From positions 7,829,528 through 7,893,527 of the forward strand of contig JABACO010000008.1 of assembly GCA_013339895.1 (NCBI GenBank): a stretch of 64,000 bases of DNA, written 5' to 3'. Of the stretch, positions 39,700 through 49,959 are shown one piece after another. How positions within the stretch are numbered: the first letter of the stretch is position 1; each line of letters starts with the position of its first letter. The notes below the pieces were generated by a model. That model did not search any database, was not told the DNA's origin, and saw nothing but the letters and a program-made list of their open reading frames with translations. The translations under genes and the position numbers were made by a program. Origin of the DNA: Ephydatia muelleri (lineage: Eukaryota > Porifera > Demospongiae > Spongillida > Spongillidae).

Positions 39700-41095
39700 A
39701 GTAAACGGAGAGCTACGTTCAACCCGGAGGAAGTCCTAGAGTTCAATTACTAGCCTATGACTTCTGGTAGCGACGATGAGTGAAGACCTGCTGGAAGATA
39801 TGATCACAATAACAGTACCCAGTAAGTTCTAAGGTATCACTTCAACTGGTTTGTAGTTGAGCTAAGCAGCAACACTATGGAATCCAGTGATGAAGAGGGG
39901 GCTGCAGGACAGGTTCACCTGTGATGATCAGTATGATAGAAATGATGGCGAGGAAGCGAACTGATGACCAGCTGTAACATATTCTAGAATTGACTACCAG
40001 CCAAAGAGTCCTAAGAAATGAAGGTGTGGTCATGAACAGTTCGGCATGCAGCTCTGCACGTAGAACTGCTGTATGCAACCCTGTACGCAGTCATGTATGC
40101 AGTCCTGTACACAGCCCTGTACACAGCCCTGTACACAGCCCTGTACGCAGTCCTGTACACAGACCTGTACACAGCCCTGTACACAGACCTGTACACAGAC
40201 CTGTACGCAGTCCGGTACACAGCCCTGTACGCAGTCCTGTACATACAGCCCTGTACACAGACCTGTATGCAATCCTGTAGATACAGCCCTGTACACAGCC
40301 CTGTACGCAGTCCTGTACACAGACCTGTACGCAGTCCTGTACACAGTCCTGTACGCAATCCTGTACACACAGCCCTGTACACAGCCCTGTACGCAGCTCT
40401 GCATGTAGACCTGCTGTATGCAGAGGTCCCTGCACATAGCCCAGCAAGGAGCTCTCTACGTACCTCTGCACTGACAGCTGAGTAGGAGCAATCAAGTACT
40501 CCCATTGCTATCAATGCATTCCAAATGCCAGAGGTCAAAGACTATTGGTGTGACTTCCATTATGAGCCCATTCCCAGTCGCATCTCCCGAAGCAGATTCC
40601 AGAGCATCAGTAGGTACCTCCATTTCACCGATAACAGCAAGACCAGCGAGAGTTGAGCCAATCCACGACCGTCTTGGAAAAGTACGGCCAGTCACTGACA
40701 AAGTAGGTAGTGCTCTTGCCTCATCCTACATCCCAGGAAGAGATGTAGTTGTCGACGAGGCAATGATTCCCTTCAAAGGCCGTTCCTGCATAAAACAATA
40801 CATGCTAATGAAGCAGCTTCAGACTAGATTTAGCTAAACAGCTGATTGGCAATTACAATAGCTGCAAGGCTCCAGGTCGTCCAGCAACAAAGCCAGCACA
40901 TGCACACATGCTACTACCACACCACTTAGTATAGAACAGAATGCAAAGTAAAAAAGGCATGAGAAGATGTAAGTACTGCTCCTTATAAGGGCACAAAAAA
41001 AGGGAAACTATGTGACACCTGCAAAGTGCACCTTTGTCTGACAGAAGATGATGGAACTTATTGTTTCCATTTGTACCATGAAGAACTATCTACTT
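39700..41095 (+). mobile_element. piggyBac transposon remnant with internal deletion
   Basis: In several frames: MSKRRATFNPEEVLEFN start near 39697; after a minisatellite, NAFQMPEVKDYW, FHYEPIPSRISRSRFQSISR, YLHFTDNSKT, PIHDRLGKVRPVTDKVG, YIPGRDVVVDEAMIPFKGRS and CIKQYMLMK. VDEAMI carries the first catalytic Asp of the DDE/D core. The sequence then jumps to the C-terminus: AKQLIGNYN, MRRCKYCSL, CDTCKVHLCL, a Cys-rich finger typical of piggyBac transposases. The middle of the catalytic domain is deleted and frames shift. Inactive. Confidence 0.8.
40073..40405 (+). repeat. 12-bp minisatellite inside the piggyBac remnant
   Basis: About 27 copies of CTGTACACAGCC/CTGTACGCAGTC. Open in all six frames for long stretches, giving spurious proteins (CTQP, LYTA, VHSP; reverse CVQG, LCTG). 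It lies where the acidic N-terminus of the transposase is expected. Confidence 0.93.
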
Positions 41096-41099
41096 AGAT

Positions 41100-42600
41100 A
41101 TGTGCATTTCCATCTATCATAGTACTAGCCACCACATGTTACAATACAACAAACATGACACAAGAGTTAGAGTTATGAGGGATATTTGTATAACTATGTA
41201 ATGTCTAAAGTATGTGTGACTGGCATCTAATCTATTTACCGTTCCCACACTTTCACAGGCAGATCATTGACAAGATATTACAGGTCTATACTAAATGCTC
41301 ATCCTCTAAAAGCAATCAACACACATGTCTCCCACAAAGTTTTCACACTATCTATATCTTCTCATCTATCAACAGATTTAGCGCCCACATACAAATACTT
41401 ACTTTGCAAACCAGTGTTACACTATATCCAAGTAAACCAGAGCTTTTGTGTAGATACTGTGCCGTTTGCTAATGCTAGCCCCAAATAACGATTCGCTGCA
41501 AAATGCGTGTTATATAGATTCACTTTTGAGAAAGATTATCAAACATGGCTACATTCTGTAGGAGGCACTAAAAAGAATTATAATTTTTCAATACCACAAA
41601 TAACAGCGCACAGACAACACACCCTTCTAAACAATCCGCGAGGATAATAAGCCTTACTAACGCTTAGTGCCACTCCCAAATACTTACTTTGTAAAAGTTT
41701 CCATTTGCCTGAGTCCACAGCGTCCATATCAACTAGAGCGTCTCTGTTGAATACGTTGATCCAAGCGCGAGACGCTTTTCCAATGTCGTACTAATGATCA
41801 GATGGCATTGGCGTGTAGCCTAACCACTGATACGACCGACTACTAAGTTTCAGCCGATCGGTTCAAAAGTTGTCACACGCAACGTCCATTTCAACAGAGA
41901 TAATATATAGAATCTCTGATTTCAATAAAAGGTTAAATCATAGATAGTTATTATCCATCAGTGCTCACAGGCGTTTGCGGCCATATATTTTGTGGACAAA
42001 AAGTATGTAATCCGAAAAATTGAAATGATTGCGTAATGCCTATAGCAACGCCCTTGACAACCTGGAGAGCTGAAAACGTGAGCTGGTACAAAAGACGGGA
42101 TGGCTACAAGCGCCATTTAAAAGCAGATTACAAAAGAAGCTACAGTTTTCTCTTTTTGATGCAAGTCATTATGGCCAGCAATACTTGCCACGGCAAGTTA
42201 TGGCTGTTGAAAGCGGGTAACCCTCGACGTACCCTTCCTCTTCGAAGTGTGTTTTCCACGTTCCCAACCGATAGAAAGTTTGAATTCAAGCTAGAAATTA
42301 AAGCTAACAGAATGTACTATCTAGTTCTCGTATGTTCTTGTAGCCACGATTTTTTTTTACCAGCGATACTTACTGTTGAAGTCTATCCTGAATTGCGGGA
42401 TTATTATTAGGAGGAGGCGCCACATTTTGTAGAACTGCAATCAGTAAGTGCTCCTTAACAATGAGCAACAAATGTTTCACAGGATCTGGTACCAAATGGT
42501 ACATCCTTTGCAAGGTGTATGAATGGATTGGCTTCTTTCTCACCCCATGAGACCGAATCCAATATGTGTTTGCCATGCCAATACGCTCTCTGAGAATATT
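41100..42600. other. No supported gene
   Basis: Mixed sequence downstream of the piggyBac remnant. Open frames at 41212-41488 and 42036-42410 show no known motif or splice support. Confidence 0.35.
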
Positions 42601-42609
42601 TTATTCTTA

Positions 42610-43105
42610 GTTATACCTACAGGGTCTTGTGTATATGGTTGCCAACTAACACACTACCTAAGTATTGTTGCCTATGGATGTTAAAAGATTGGAGGGCTTC
42701 ATCCAATCGCTTGACAAAGAGACCAGCAAATTCCTTGTCAGTCACTTTGGTGCTGTTGATTATTTCCTCCTTCTGTTTGCGTGCTTTCAATCAGTGTTTG
42801 TTTAAACCTTACCATCTTCTCTACAGACTGTCTCATGTCTTCCACCAGCTGTACGATAATCTGAGTTTGACCTATGCCATGAACCACTGGATGGTACGGT
42901 ACAGTCAGTACATACCAATGCCCTACATGGTAGCTCCAAGCTCCAGTGGTTGGCTCACAATCATTAGACATATGGGACACCACAGCTGCTCCACATCCAG
43001 TGAAAATCCCATTTGGATGGGAGGGGCAACTGCTCGACTGCCAGCAACAATTTTGTGCGGATCTGGTTGACCACCTGACTTTTGTGGTTCGTTGTTTTGG
43101 TAGTG
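42610..43105 (-). pseudogene. RING/zinc-finger-like gene fragment
   Basis: Minus strand in shifting frames: SLDVEQLWCPICLMIVSQPL, ELGAT, then ALVCTDC, and downstream VTDKEFAGLFVKRLDEALQS then FNIHRQQYLGSVLVGNHIHK. The CPIC...QPLEL...LVCTDC pattern is RING-like and resembles finger proteins in sponge and cnidarian predictions, some compared with the RAG1 N-terminal region. Several frameshifts. It is called a fragment of an unidentified finger protein; a RAG relation is only a hint. Confidence 0.45.
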
Positions 43106-43981
43106 TAAACTTACATGTATACATACATGTATACATGCATCAATTCAGTACACATAATTATTTTATGGTACCTTCTTGCAGACAACTGCTGTGTGCACTG
43201 TCCAATCAAAAGAGCGAAGTAAACTATGTACTCTTCAGATAATTTCCATCCATTGCCTGTGTTAATTGCACAGACTGAGTCTGCCATAGATAATATATAT
43301 ATTATCTATGAGTCTGCAAACTCTCTGCACATGTATGAACTCCTTTTTCCCCTTGTTTCTCTAGCCTCCGTCAAGAAGCGGCCATACGCTCTGCATCGCG
43401 GGTTTATCTTCATTACGTGGATCCCCATACAATACTGCCCCTTTTATTCATAAAAAACTCACGTCTAGATCACAGGTTTAAAAAAATCGTGGCTAGTTCT
43501 GTGTGTTGTATATGTGTTTCCCCATGTGTGCTGATGAGCGTTATTGCTCGCCAAACGTTTTCTATCGGTTGGTTCCTCCACTACGCACGCTTAAAGTAAC
43601 CCTCTCTTTTCCCGCCAAAGACACATGGGCGTGAAAACGAGCTGCGCATATCACTGATAATAATGCTTGTACTTGCGTCGATGGTTTTGTTTACAGATAT
43701 GTTACAGCATTTGCAGATGCTATTTATTTTTACTAAACGTCTCAAAGTAAGTATGATTTGTGGTTCGCAAAACATGAACAGTATAATGAGATATGATATT
43801 ACTTTTGGTTTTGGTTCTTTGTAAATTACGGTATTGTCTAATTATCGACTTTTTGTCCAGCCGCGTGTGCTCCCTATTGTTTATCAGGGGCTGCATCAGA
43901 GCAGAACACCCGGCAATTGAAGAATGGTAGGATACTGTCAAAACCATCACCCGTATGACAACTGTACAGTCGGGAGGAAGG

Positions 43982-43982
<1 letters not shown>

Positions 43983-44013
<31 letters not shown>
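43983..44013. repeat. Poly-G run of about 31
   Basis: Uninterrupted G homopolymer, a probable assembly weak point. Confidence 0.95.
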
Positions 44014-44015
<2 letters not shown>

Positions 44016-44074
44016 ATCACTCGTACAGTATTATTTGCTTTCTTACCTTGCTACATTGTTCCGCAAAAAGCTAT

Positions 44075-44078
<4 letters not shown>

Positions 44079-44110
<32 letters not shown>

Positions 44111-44123
44111 TGTGTGTGTGTGT
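44079..44123. repeat. (TG)n microsatellite
   Basis: About 22 TG units with one TC interruption. Confidence 0.95.
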
Positions 44124-44429
44124 TTTCCTTTTTCAGTGGTCGTGTGTTTTCTGGCTCCATGTCGTTTGTGAAGCGAACTGTAAGTATCCGGCTACGTCTA
44201 CAGTTAGCGTTGATATAATGATATTTTGTTCTGTCGCGGTATGACGGTCGATAGGATAAGGGTTTGTGTACACAGTGTAACGCGCTGCTTTGTAGCTTGC
44301 CTTGTTTCGTGCCCAGACCCAATTTATCGCAGCTGCGGGTGGATTACATCACCGCTACGCACACTCGCGTACATGTACATGTACATAATGTTTACTTGCG
44401 TATAAATATAACACGGCTATGAATAGCTG

Positions 44430-44654
44430 ATGACTGCAATGGGTGAACCGCTATGCGTGGTGTGTCAAAAGCAGACCGTGGTTGGCTCCAGGAGACGACT
44501 ACACAGTGCTTCCACAAGCTACACGCTTCCACTTCTGCGGAAAGTATTCAATTCTTTTTTTGAGCACGACAGCGTAAACTCGGCACTTTCCGATAGTGGA
44601 CACGTGGCGAAGTACCTCTGCTTGGAGTGCTTCAACATGCTTAACCAACACTAG
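44430..44654 (+). CDS. ZAD-like zinc-finger domain frame (single exon or fragment)
   Basis: 74 codons from ATG at 44430 to TAG. GEPLCVVCQKQTVVGSRRRL then LHSASTSYTLPLLRKVF and HVAKYLCLECFNML. C-x2-C near the start and C-x2-C near the end, with RRRL and a hydrophobic middle, fit a ZAD-like finger found at the start of many invertebrate finger and transposon-associated proteins. Such domains usually mediate protein dimerisation. No following coiled coil or DNA-binding part was found in frame, so it is either a 5' exon or a decayed copy. The duplicated segment at 44131-44296 lies just upstream. Confidence 0.45.
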   Translation: MTAMGEPLCVVCQKQTVVGSRRRLHSASTSYTLPLLRKVFNSFFEHDSVNSALSDSGHVAKYLCLECFNMLNQH

Positions 44655-44669
44655 GGATCCCGACCTGCC

Positions 44670-45115
44670 TCTGAACGTGTCACACAGCCTAGAAGCAGCC
44701 AATAGCAGAGGGACTTTTACACTTACCAGTAGGAAGACATACAAATAGGTCGGAGCCCTTGAGAAACTGTTTCACAGGGAAAAAATGCGGTGAATCAAGC
44801 CATAGATATTAAGCCTTGATTTATGAATTGATGTGTTTTCGGGATCACGTGGTATATCAATGATTGATTTCATAGTTAAATCAATCAAAAATCTATTGGA
44901 CAATCAAGCAGAAATCACGCAGAATATTTTTTATTACGAATTAATTGTTATATACATTGTAAAATCCACAAAAAATCACTAAGTGATTTTGCACACGATT
45001 TTAGTATAGTGAATCCCGTGTAGAATCAAACGCACGATTTCATAAGTGATTTCTCAAATGATTTTTATATGATCACAAGGCTAAACATTAGAATGAGACA
45101 AAGAGAAAGATGGCA
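44670..45115. other. AT-rich intergenic stretch with GATTT motifs
   Basis: Repeated AAATCA/TGATTT words (for example AAATCACTAAGTGATTTT at 44973 on) give many small inverted repeats. It may be a decayed MITE. No gene. Confidence 0.35.
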
Positions 45116-45448
45116 TCAGTCCGCATCAGAGCTAACGTTGCTTGAAGGACGAGCAGGTTCTGGTGAGTGGTGAGGAATCTCATGGCTTGTCCCTCCAACT
45201 CCACAAGACGCTGTTGCCATTTTAATGCTCAGCAGCTGTTTCTTTTGGTACACTGTCCGGATCCATTCTTCTTGCGGATGCTCATGGCCTTCACTTGAGT
45301 CATCCAAGCCTGCGCCCAAAGAGCTCAAGGTCTCTGGTAGCGGTAGTGGCACTGTTGGTACTGAAGCACGGAGCTTTTTAATGGACTCAACATCAACATC
45401 CTCTAGGTAGCTGGCACAAAATGACTTACCTCTGGGTAGCTGACACAC
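45116..45448 (-). other. Open frame of unknown function (110 codons)
   Basis: Minus-strand ATG at 45448. The text DVDVESIKKLRASVPTVPLP and DDSSEGHEHPQEEWIRTVYQ looks like ordinary coding composition, but no domain is recognised. Its 5' end merges with the 29-bp repeat array, so the start is uncertain. Possibly an internal exon. Confidence 0.25.
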
Positions 45449-45722
45449 AATAGCTTACCTCTGAGTAACTGACACACAATGGCTTACCTCTGGCTTGCTG
45501 ACACACAATGGATTACCTCTGGCTTGCTGACACACAATGGCTTACCTCTGGCTTGCTGACACACAATGGCTTACCTCTGGCTTGTTGACACACAATGGCT
45601 TACCTCTGGCTTGCTGACACACAATGGCTTACCTCTGGCTTGCTGACACACAATGGCTTACCTCTGGCTTGCTCACACACAATGGCTTACCTCCAGGTAG
45701 CTGACACAAAATGGCTTTCCTC
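45415..45722 (-). repeat. 29-bp minisatellite with a splice-donor-like motif
   Basis: About ten units of GCTTACCTCTGGCTTGCTGA followed by CACACAATG. On the minus strand every unit reads CCAGAGGTAAGCC, close to the consensus 5' splice site AG|GTAAG. The unit is not a multiple of three. Confidence 0.9.
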
Positions 45723-45748
45723 TAGCAGACAAAAATGGCCTACCGTTA

Positions 45749-45924
45749 CCCAGCAAAACGTTCTTGGCCAAGACACTTGGGCAATATGTTCAAGATCTTG
45801 CCCATGAGGCCACAATCTTGCCCACGATCTTGCCCAGGAGCCCAAGATCTTGGCAAATTTTGTACAAGGCCCTTGCAAGATCTTCTCTAAGTGTCTTGGC
45901 CAGGAAGTTGAACCTTTTGCTGGG
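45749..45924. mobile_element. 176-bp MITE with CCCAGCAAAA inverted ends
   Basis: Left end CCCAGCAAAACGTTCTTGGC CAAGACACTT pairs with the right end AAGTGTCTTGGCCAGG...TTTTGCTGGG. The interior repeats AAGATCTTGCCCA. Non-coding. No clear target duplication. Confidence 0.7.
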
Positions 45925-46309
45925 TTTTGGTTGCTGATAGATTGGTTTAGCTCTGGGTATAACAGACATGTAATCATGCACTACACGCGCGCGCGCACAC
46001 ACCCATACACACTTACACCCACACACACCTACACTCACACACACACAGATAAAGCGACTTACAAGGTGCGGTTGCAAAATTTGATCAGCCACATTTGGTG
46101 TGCATCAATAGGAATAAAATTGCAGAGATATGCTTGCCAGCAATACAATTAAGTCCAAGTGCTTACACTAAGGTTATAATCCCCCACCCAATCTAAGTTA
46201 ATCCAAATCGATCAACAAGTTATTAACACCTATCAAAGCACTTTTAACACATCAGTCATTCTAAGATGGGTGCTTTAAATCTTTCCTGATAACTTTGCTA
46301 GGTAGAAAA

Positions 46310-47349
46310 GTTGCCACCTTAGCATGTGCTGCGTGCTCGATTTCAGTTTTGCGCATATGCAATACTGCAAGGATGGCTCACCCAGGAGTTGTACCCTATG
46401 TATATCCGCTTATTCATCCAGTCACCTATTTCGACCTAAGTCGCGAGCTCATGGATCATGTGTCGACGATATACGATGGTGTCAGACAATGAAGCTTGTA
46501 TCAGCAAGTAAACTCTATAGCTGTAGAAGAGGGATGCGCCTGGAGAAAAGACACAATGGGTTGGAGATGTCCATGCAAAGGAAAAGAAGTGACACTAAGA
46601 AAAGGAACATTTTTTGAGGGTATGATGTTGATCAAATGAAGTGTTTAAAAAACATTGTGAGATTATATTCAGGCAGTAAATTGAAAATTCAAGTAATTCT
46701 ACGGTTATTACACCTCTGGTCTACCAAGACGCCAGTAGGTTAAGCACAAGATGAGCTACAGGTTAGTACACAATATCCCAAAATTATGTTCAACCGTCCC
46801 CGAATATAACAGATTGGATCTGCTACGGCAATCGAGTGGTACAACTTTGTACGGGACATCTGTATCCAATACTTCATCTTTCACCCAGCAGTTATTGGTG
46901 GTAGGTATCGATGTCGAAATAGATGAGAGCAAATTTGGAAAGGGAAAATATAACAGAGGTAGAGCAGGGGATGGTCTTGGGTGTTTGGGGGCATGGAGAG
47001 AGGCAGTGGAGACAGTTTTTTGGTAGAAGTTGCTCATCGGGATGCAGCTACATTGCTCCCAATTATTGCAAATCACGTAAAGCCACATGCAGGGAGTATT
47101 ATATACTCCGATGAATGGAGTGCCTACAATCAACTTTCAGCAACAACGAGACACATACACCATACAGTGAACCACTCGCTGTATTTTGTTCATCCCGCCA
47201 CTGGTGCACACACGCAAGGTGTATAAGGCATGTGGAGTGCATGTAAGCGGATGATGCGAGAAGAAAAGACAATGCATTCGAAGCTCTTTGACACCTATCT
47301 TCCAGAATTCATGTGGCGCCGAAAATTTGGTGGGCTGGTTGCTCCTTAA
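46310..47349 (+). mobile_element. Merlin (ISXO2-like) DNA transposon remnant
   Basis: The N-terminal region has WRCPCKGKEVTLRKGTFFEG (46552 on). The core reads VGIDVEIDESKFGKGKYNRG (46909 on), then after a one-base shift FGGMERGSGDSFLVEVAHRD, IYSDEWSAYNQL, HHTVNHSLYFVHPATGAHTQ, GV*GMWSACKRMMREEKTMH and LPEFMWRRKFGG, ending at TAA 47347-47349. These are hallmark ISXO2/Merlin DDE blocks: Asp in VEIDES, Asp in YSDEWS, and an acidic residue before GMWS. That last codon is now TAA at 47224-47226. Terminal repeats were not identified. Inactive. Confidence 0.88.
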
Positions 47350-48130
47350 GCATATTTCAGAACAGTACCCAGTGTAATGTGTTAAAAGTTTATTTGATGG
47401 AGTTCTTTGATAGGTGGGATTGGGTGGGTAAGCGGATATATATAGGGTACAACTCTTGGGTGCATGTAGAGTGCTCCCGTCCCGGGTCTAATGACGAGCC
47501 GGGTATTAAGACGAATTTTGAACAGATTTTTTTTTCTAAAATCACGGATGCGTTTTAAGGATAAATAAAGATTTTTGTATTGTACTCACATGTCTTCACA
47601 ATGTATGGAAAGAAAAGTGGCTTCGATTGGACCTTCCGTTGGGAAGTTACAGGTCGATGTGTTGCACCCACTTGGGGAAATGTTTTCTAAAAACCGTCAC
47701 GTTCGCTCACGTATTGCAGAAACTACACATTGTTTCCAAAAATGCAGGGCGGAATAGTCCCCTATAGTGTCTGCGACTCGATTAATATCAACAACCTGCG
47801 ATGCTGATCGTTCTGGAGCTCACGGTACTCGAAAGGTCACTACTACCGCTCAATTTGTTACGATCGAATTTAATGTTTGTGTAACGTTCTAGAGCAAACT
47901 ACGTTTATATCAAAGCTTCGTGGTATGTTAATAAGCATGCCCATGAGTGTGGATTCTATTCTTGTCACTTTCAGCCTGGATGCGCGAAAGTCCAGGTAGC
48001 TTGTATATCAAAATGTACCACCCGGTAGAGACTTACTTCATGATAGAGCGATATGAATTTTACAATCGACCACCAACATTATCCGTACAATACACATGTA
48101 CCATAATTATCCAGGGCCGTCAATGTAACC
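47350..48130. other. No supported gene
   Basis: 3' flank of the Merlin remnant. CCCGGGTCTAATGACGAGCC at about 47481 might be part of its end. Remaining frames have no recognisable motifs. Confidence 0.35.
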
Positions 48131-48138
48131 TCAGTCAC

Positions 48139-48203
48139 TTTCTGTGACACAAGCATGTAATTCCAGACAGGCAGTCTGCAATCACATGCTTGTATCACAG
48201 AAA
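48139..48203. repeat. 65-bp hairpin
   Basis: TTTCTGTGACACAAGCATGT pairs with ACATGCTTGTATCACAGAAA with one mismatch. A loop of about 25 bp itself contains CAGAC...GTCTG. Confidence 0.85.
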
Positions 48204-48244
48204 TTGTCATCGCTGCTAGAGCCGTAGGTTAAAGCGAAATTCAG

Positions 48245-48480
48245 CATGGCCAGAAATGGAGGACATGAGTGAATATGTAAGGTTGTGATAGAGATTTGAG
48301 AATTCTGATTTCACCAATAACTTTGCCACCTTTTTAAATGATTTATCATGTGTCAAGACAAGAAATTATTTATTCAAATCAATTAACTAAAATTATTTTT
48401 TTCAAATTGAATTCCAAACAGGTTTAGTATTCTCTAAAAATCGGTCTGATTATAATATACGTGTATCATGTAAAGAACAT
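48245..48480 (+). repeat. Dispersed repeat, copy 1
   Basis: CATGGCCAGAAATGGAGGACATGAGTGAAT through TTATCATGT matches 50771-50940 at about 90% over 170 bp. Its last part (AATCGGTCTGATTATAATA) also resembles 6515-6540. Function unknown; likely a transposon end. Confidence 0.7.
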
Positions 48481-49440
48481 TAAGCATCCATTAATTAAAT
48501 TCAAGACAAATTAACTAATTACAACCGAGCATAATTAATTATATTCATAAACGTATGTCATTATGTGCGTAATCTTTTGAATATTGATGTATCGTCTGCT
48601 CACGAGACTTCTGCTCACGAGACCATTAAAATAGTAAGACTACGATATAGTGTGCCAAACCTCCGTTTCTGCAACGAGAAAAACAGTACTCCCACCTGAT
48701 GTGGATTGATGCATGCAGCGCAAGTGCGCAAATTAAAAATTCTGCGTGCCAGACTAGTGTATAATAACAACAGGTCCTGACATGTTTTTGTTGTTGCCCA
48801 AACACTATCAAAACTATATCCTACATACGCATGCACAAATTTAGTTGAGCATTTTGTTTGTTCCCAGGCCATACCAAGTAATTTCTTGCATTCTCACGCG
48901 ACACAATAGTGGAACTAATCATGATAACCGATTGAGTATTTTAACGCGAGGTGTCGCTACATCAGGCGGGAATGAGAATAGTAGTGCCGTTTCGTTGGCG
49001 TAAGTTAAGCCAAAGCGTTCGAAGCTATCAAACAGCACATGGAGAAATTTCTGTTGTATACATGTAGCTCACGATTATTTACCCATCTGAATCATTTTTA
49101 ATGTGCTGGTGCAATTTTCATGGTCATATCAGCAAAAAGCATAGTGGGTTTTGATAATCGTGGGATTTGGGGATAAAAACACGAAGTTAAAGCAAAATCC
49201 CACAATATACATTTTACCATACAGAAAAGGTGTAGTATGATGCGTTGAAAAAGGAAGTCCATAGCTATAACCATGTACAAGTTGTGTAACATGTGTGATT
49301 ACAAGGAGATGTACATTTACGATTTAAAAAAAATCCTAAACAAATTTAGGAAAGCGTCATATCATGCACACATACGAACGGCTTAAAACCCTGGAATAAC
49401 TCTTGTGCATGGATATTATGTGTGCAAAAGTACAGTGGTA
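48481..49440. other. No supported gene
   Basis: Ordinary AT-rich sequence. The 48615-48872 minus frame has no known motif. Confidence 0.35.
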
Positions 49441-49871
49441 AAGCCCGCTACATGTACATGATTATCTGTTGGAATGCACCCTTTTATCACATTCATAGAC
49501 CAGTGGATGTTTGAAGGCAAACATTATGAACACCTGCAGGCAACATCATGCAGAGCTCATTCAAAACATCTATAGTACAGGAGTAACAAGAGAGACAATA
49601 TATAGGTCATAATTGCAGACAACCTATAGACCTTATTCACAGCATGGTCTAGCCAGAGAATCAATACCTGAACTGCTTTCACATTGATCAGCTGAATTAA
49701 GCCAGGATGAGGTGGATACATGCATGTGGTACAAGTAAAGCCCACTACATGATTATCTGTTGGAACGCACCATTTTATCACACTCATTTAAAGTTCATAG
49801 GCCCGTGTATGTTTGAAGGCAAACATTATGAACTCCTGCAGGCAACATCATGCAGAGCTCATTCAAAACAT
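49441..49871 (+). repeat. Local direct duplication of about 130 bp
   Basis: GCCCGCTACATGTACATGAT through CAGAGCTCATTCAAAACAT (49445-49568) recurs at 49738-49868 (GCCCACTACATGATTATCTG...). The intervening sequence is about 170 bp. Confidence 0.8.
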
Positions 49872-49959
49872 TGCAGCTCATTGTAAACAACATTGCAGTA
49901 ATGTTATACATGTAGTTGTCCTCCAGCAGTACTGTAATCATGCTTTAAGGATGTCTTGG

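Noticed and set aside
40011-40538. Six overlapping Cys/Thr/Gln or Leu/Tyr/Thr-rich frames
   Set aside because: All are readings of the 12-bp minisatellite in the piggyBac remnant.
42610-43105. RAG1-like gene
   Set aside because: Only a broken RING-like pattern is visible; no recombinase core, so the stronger claim was not made.
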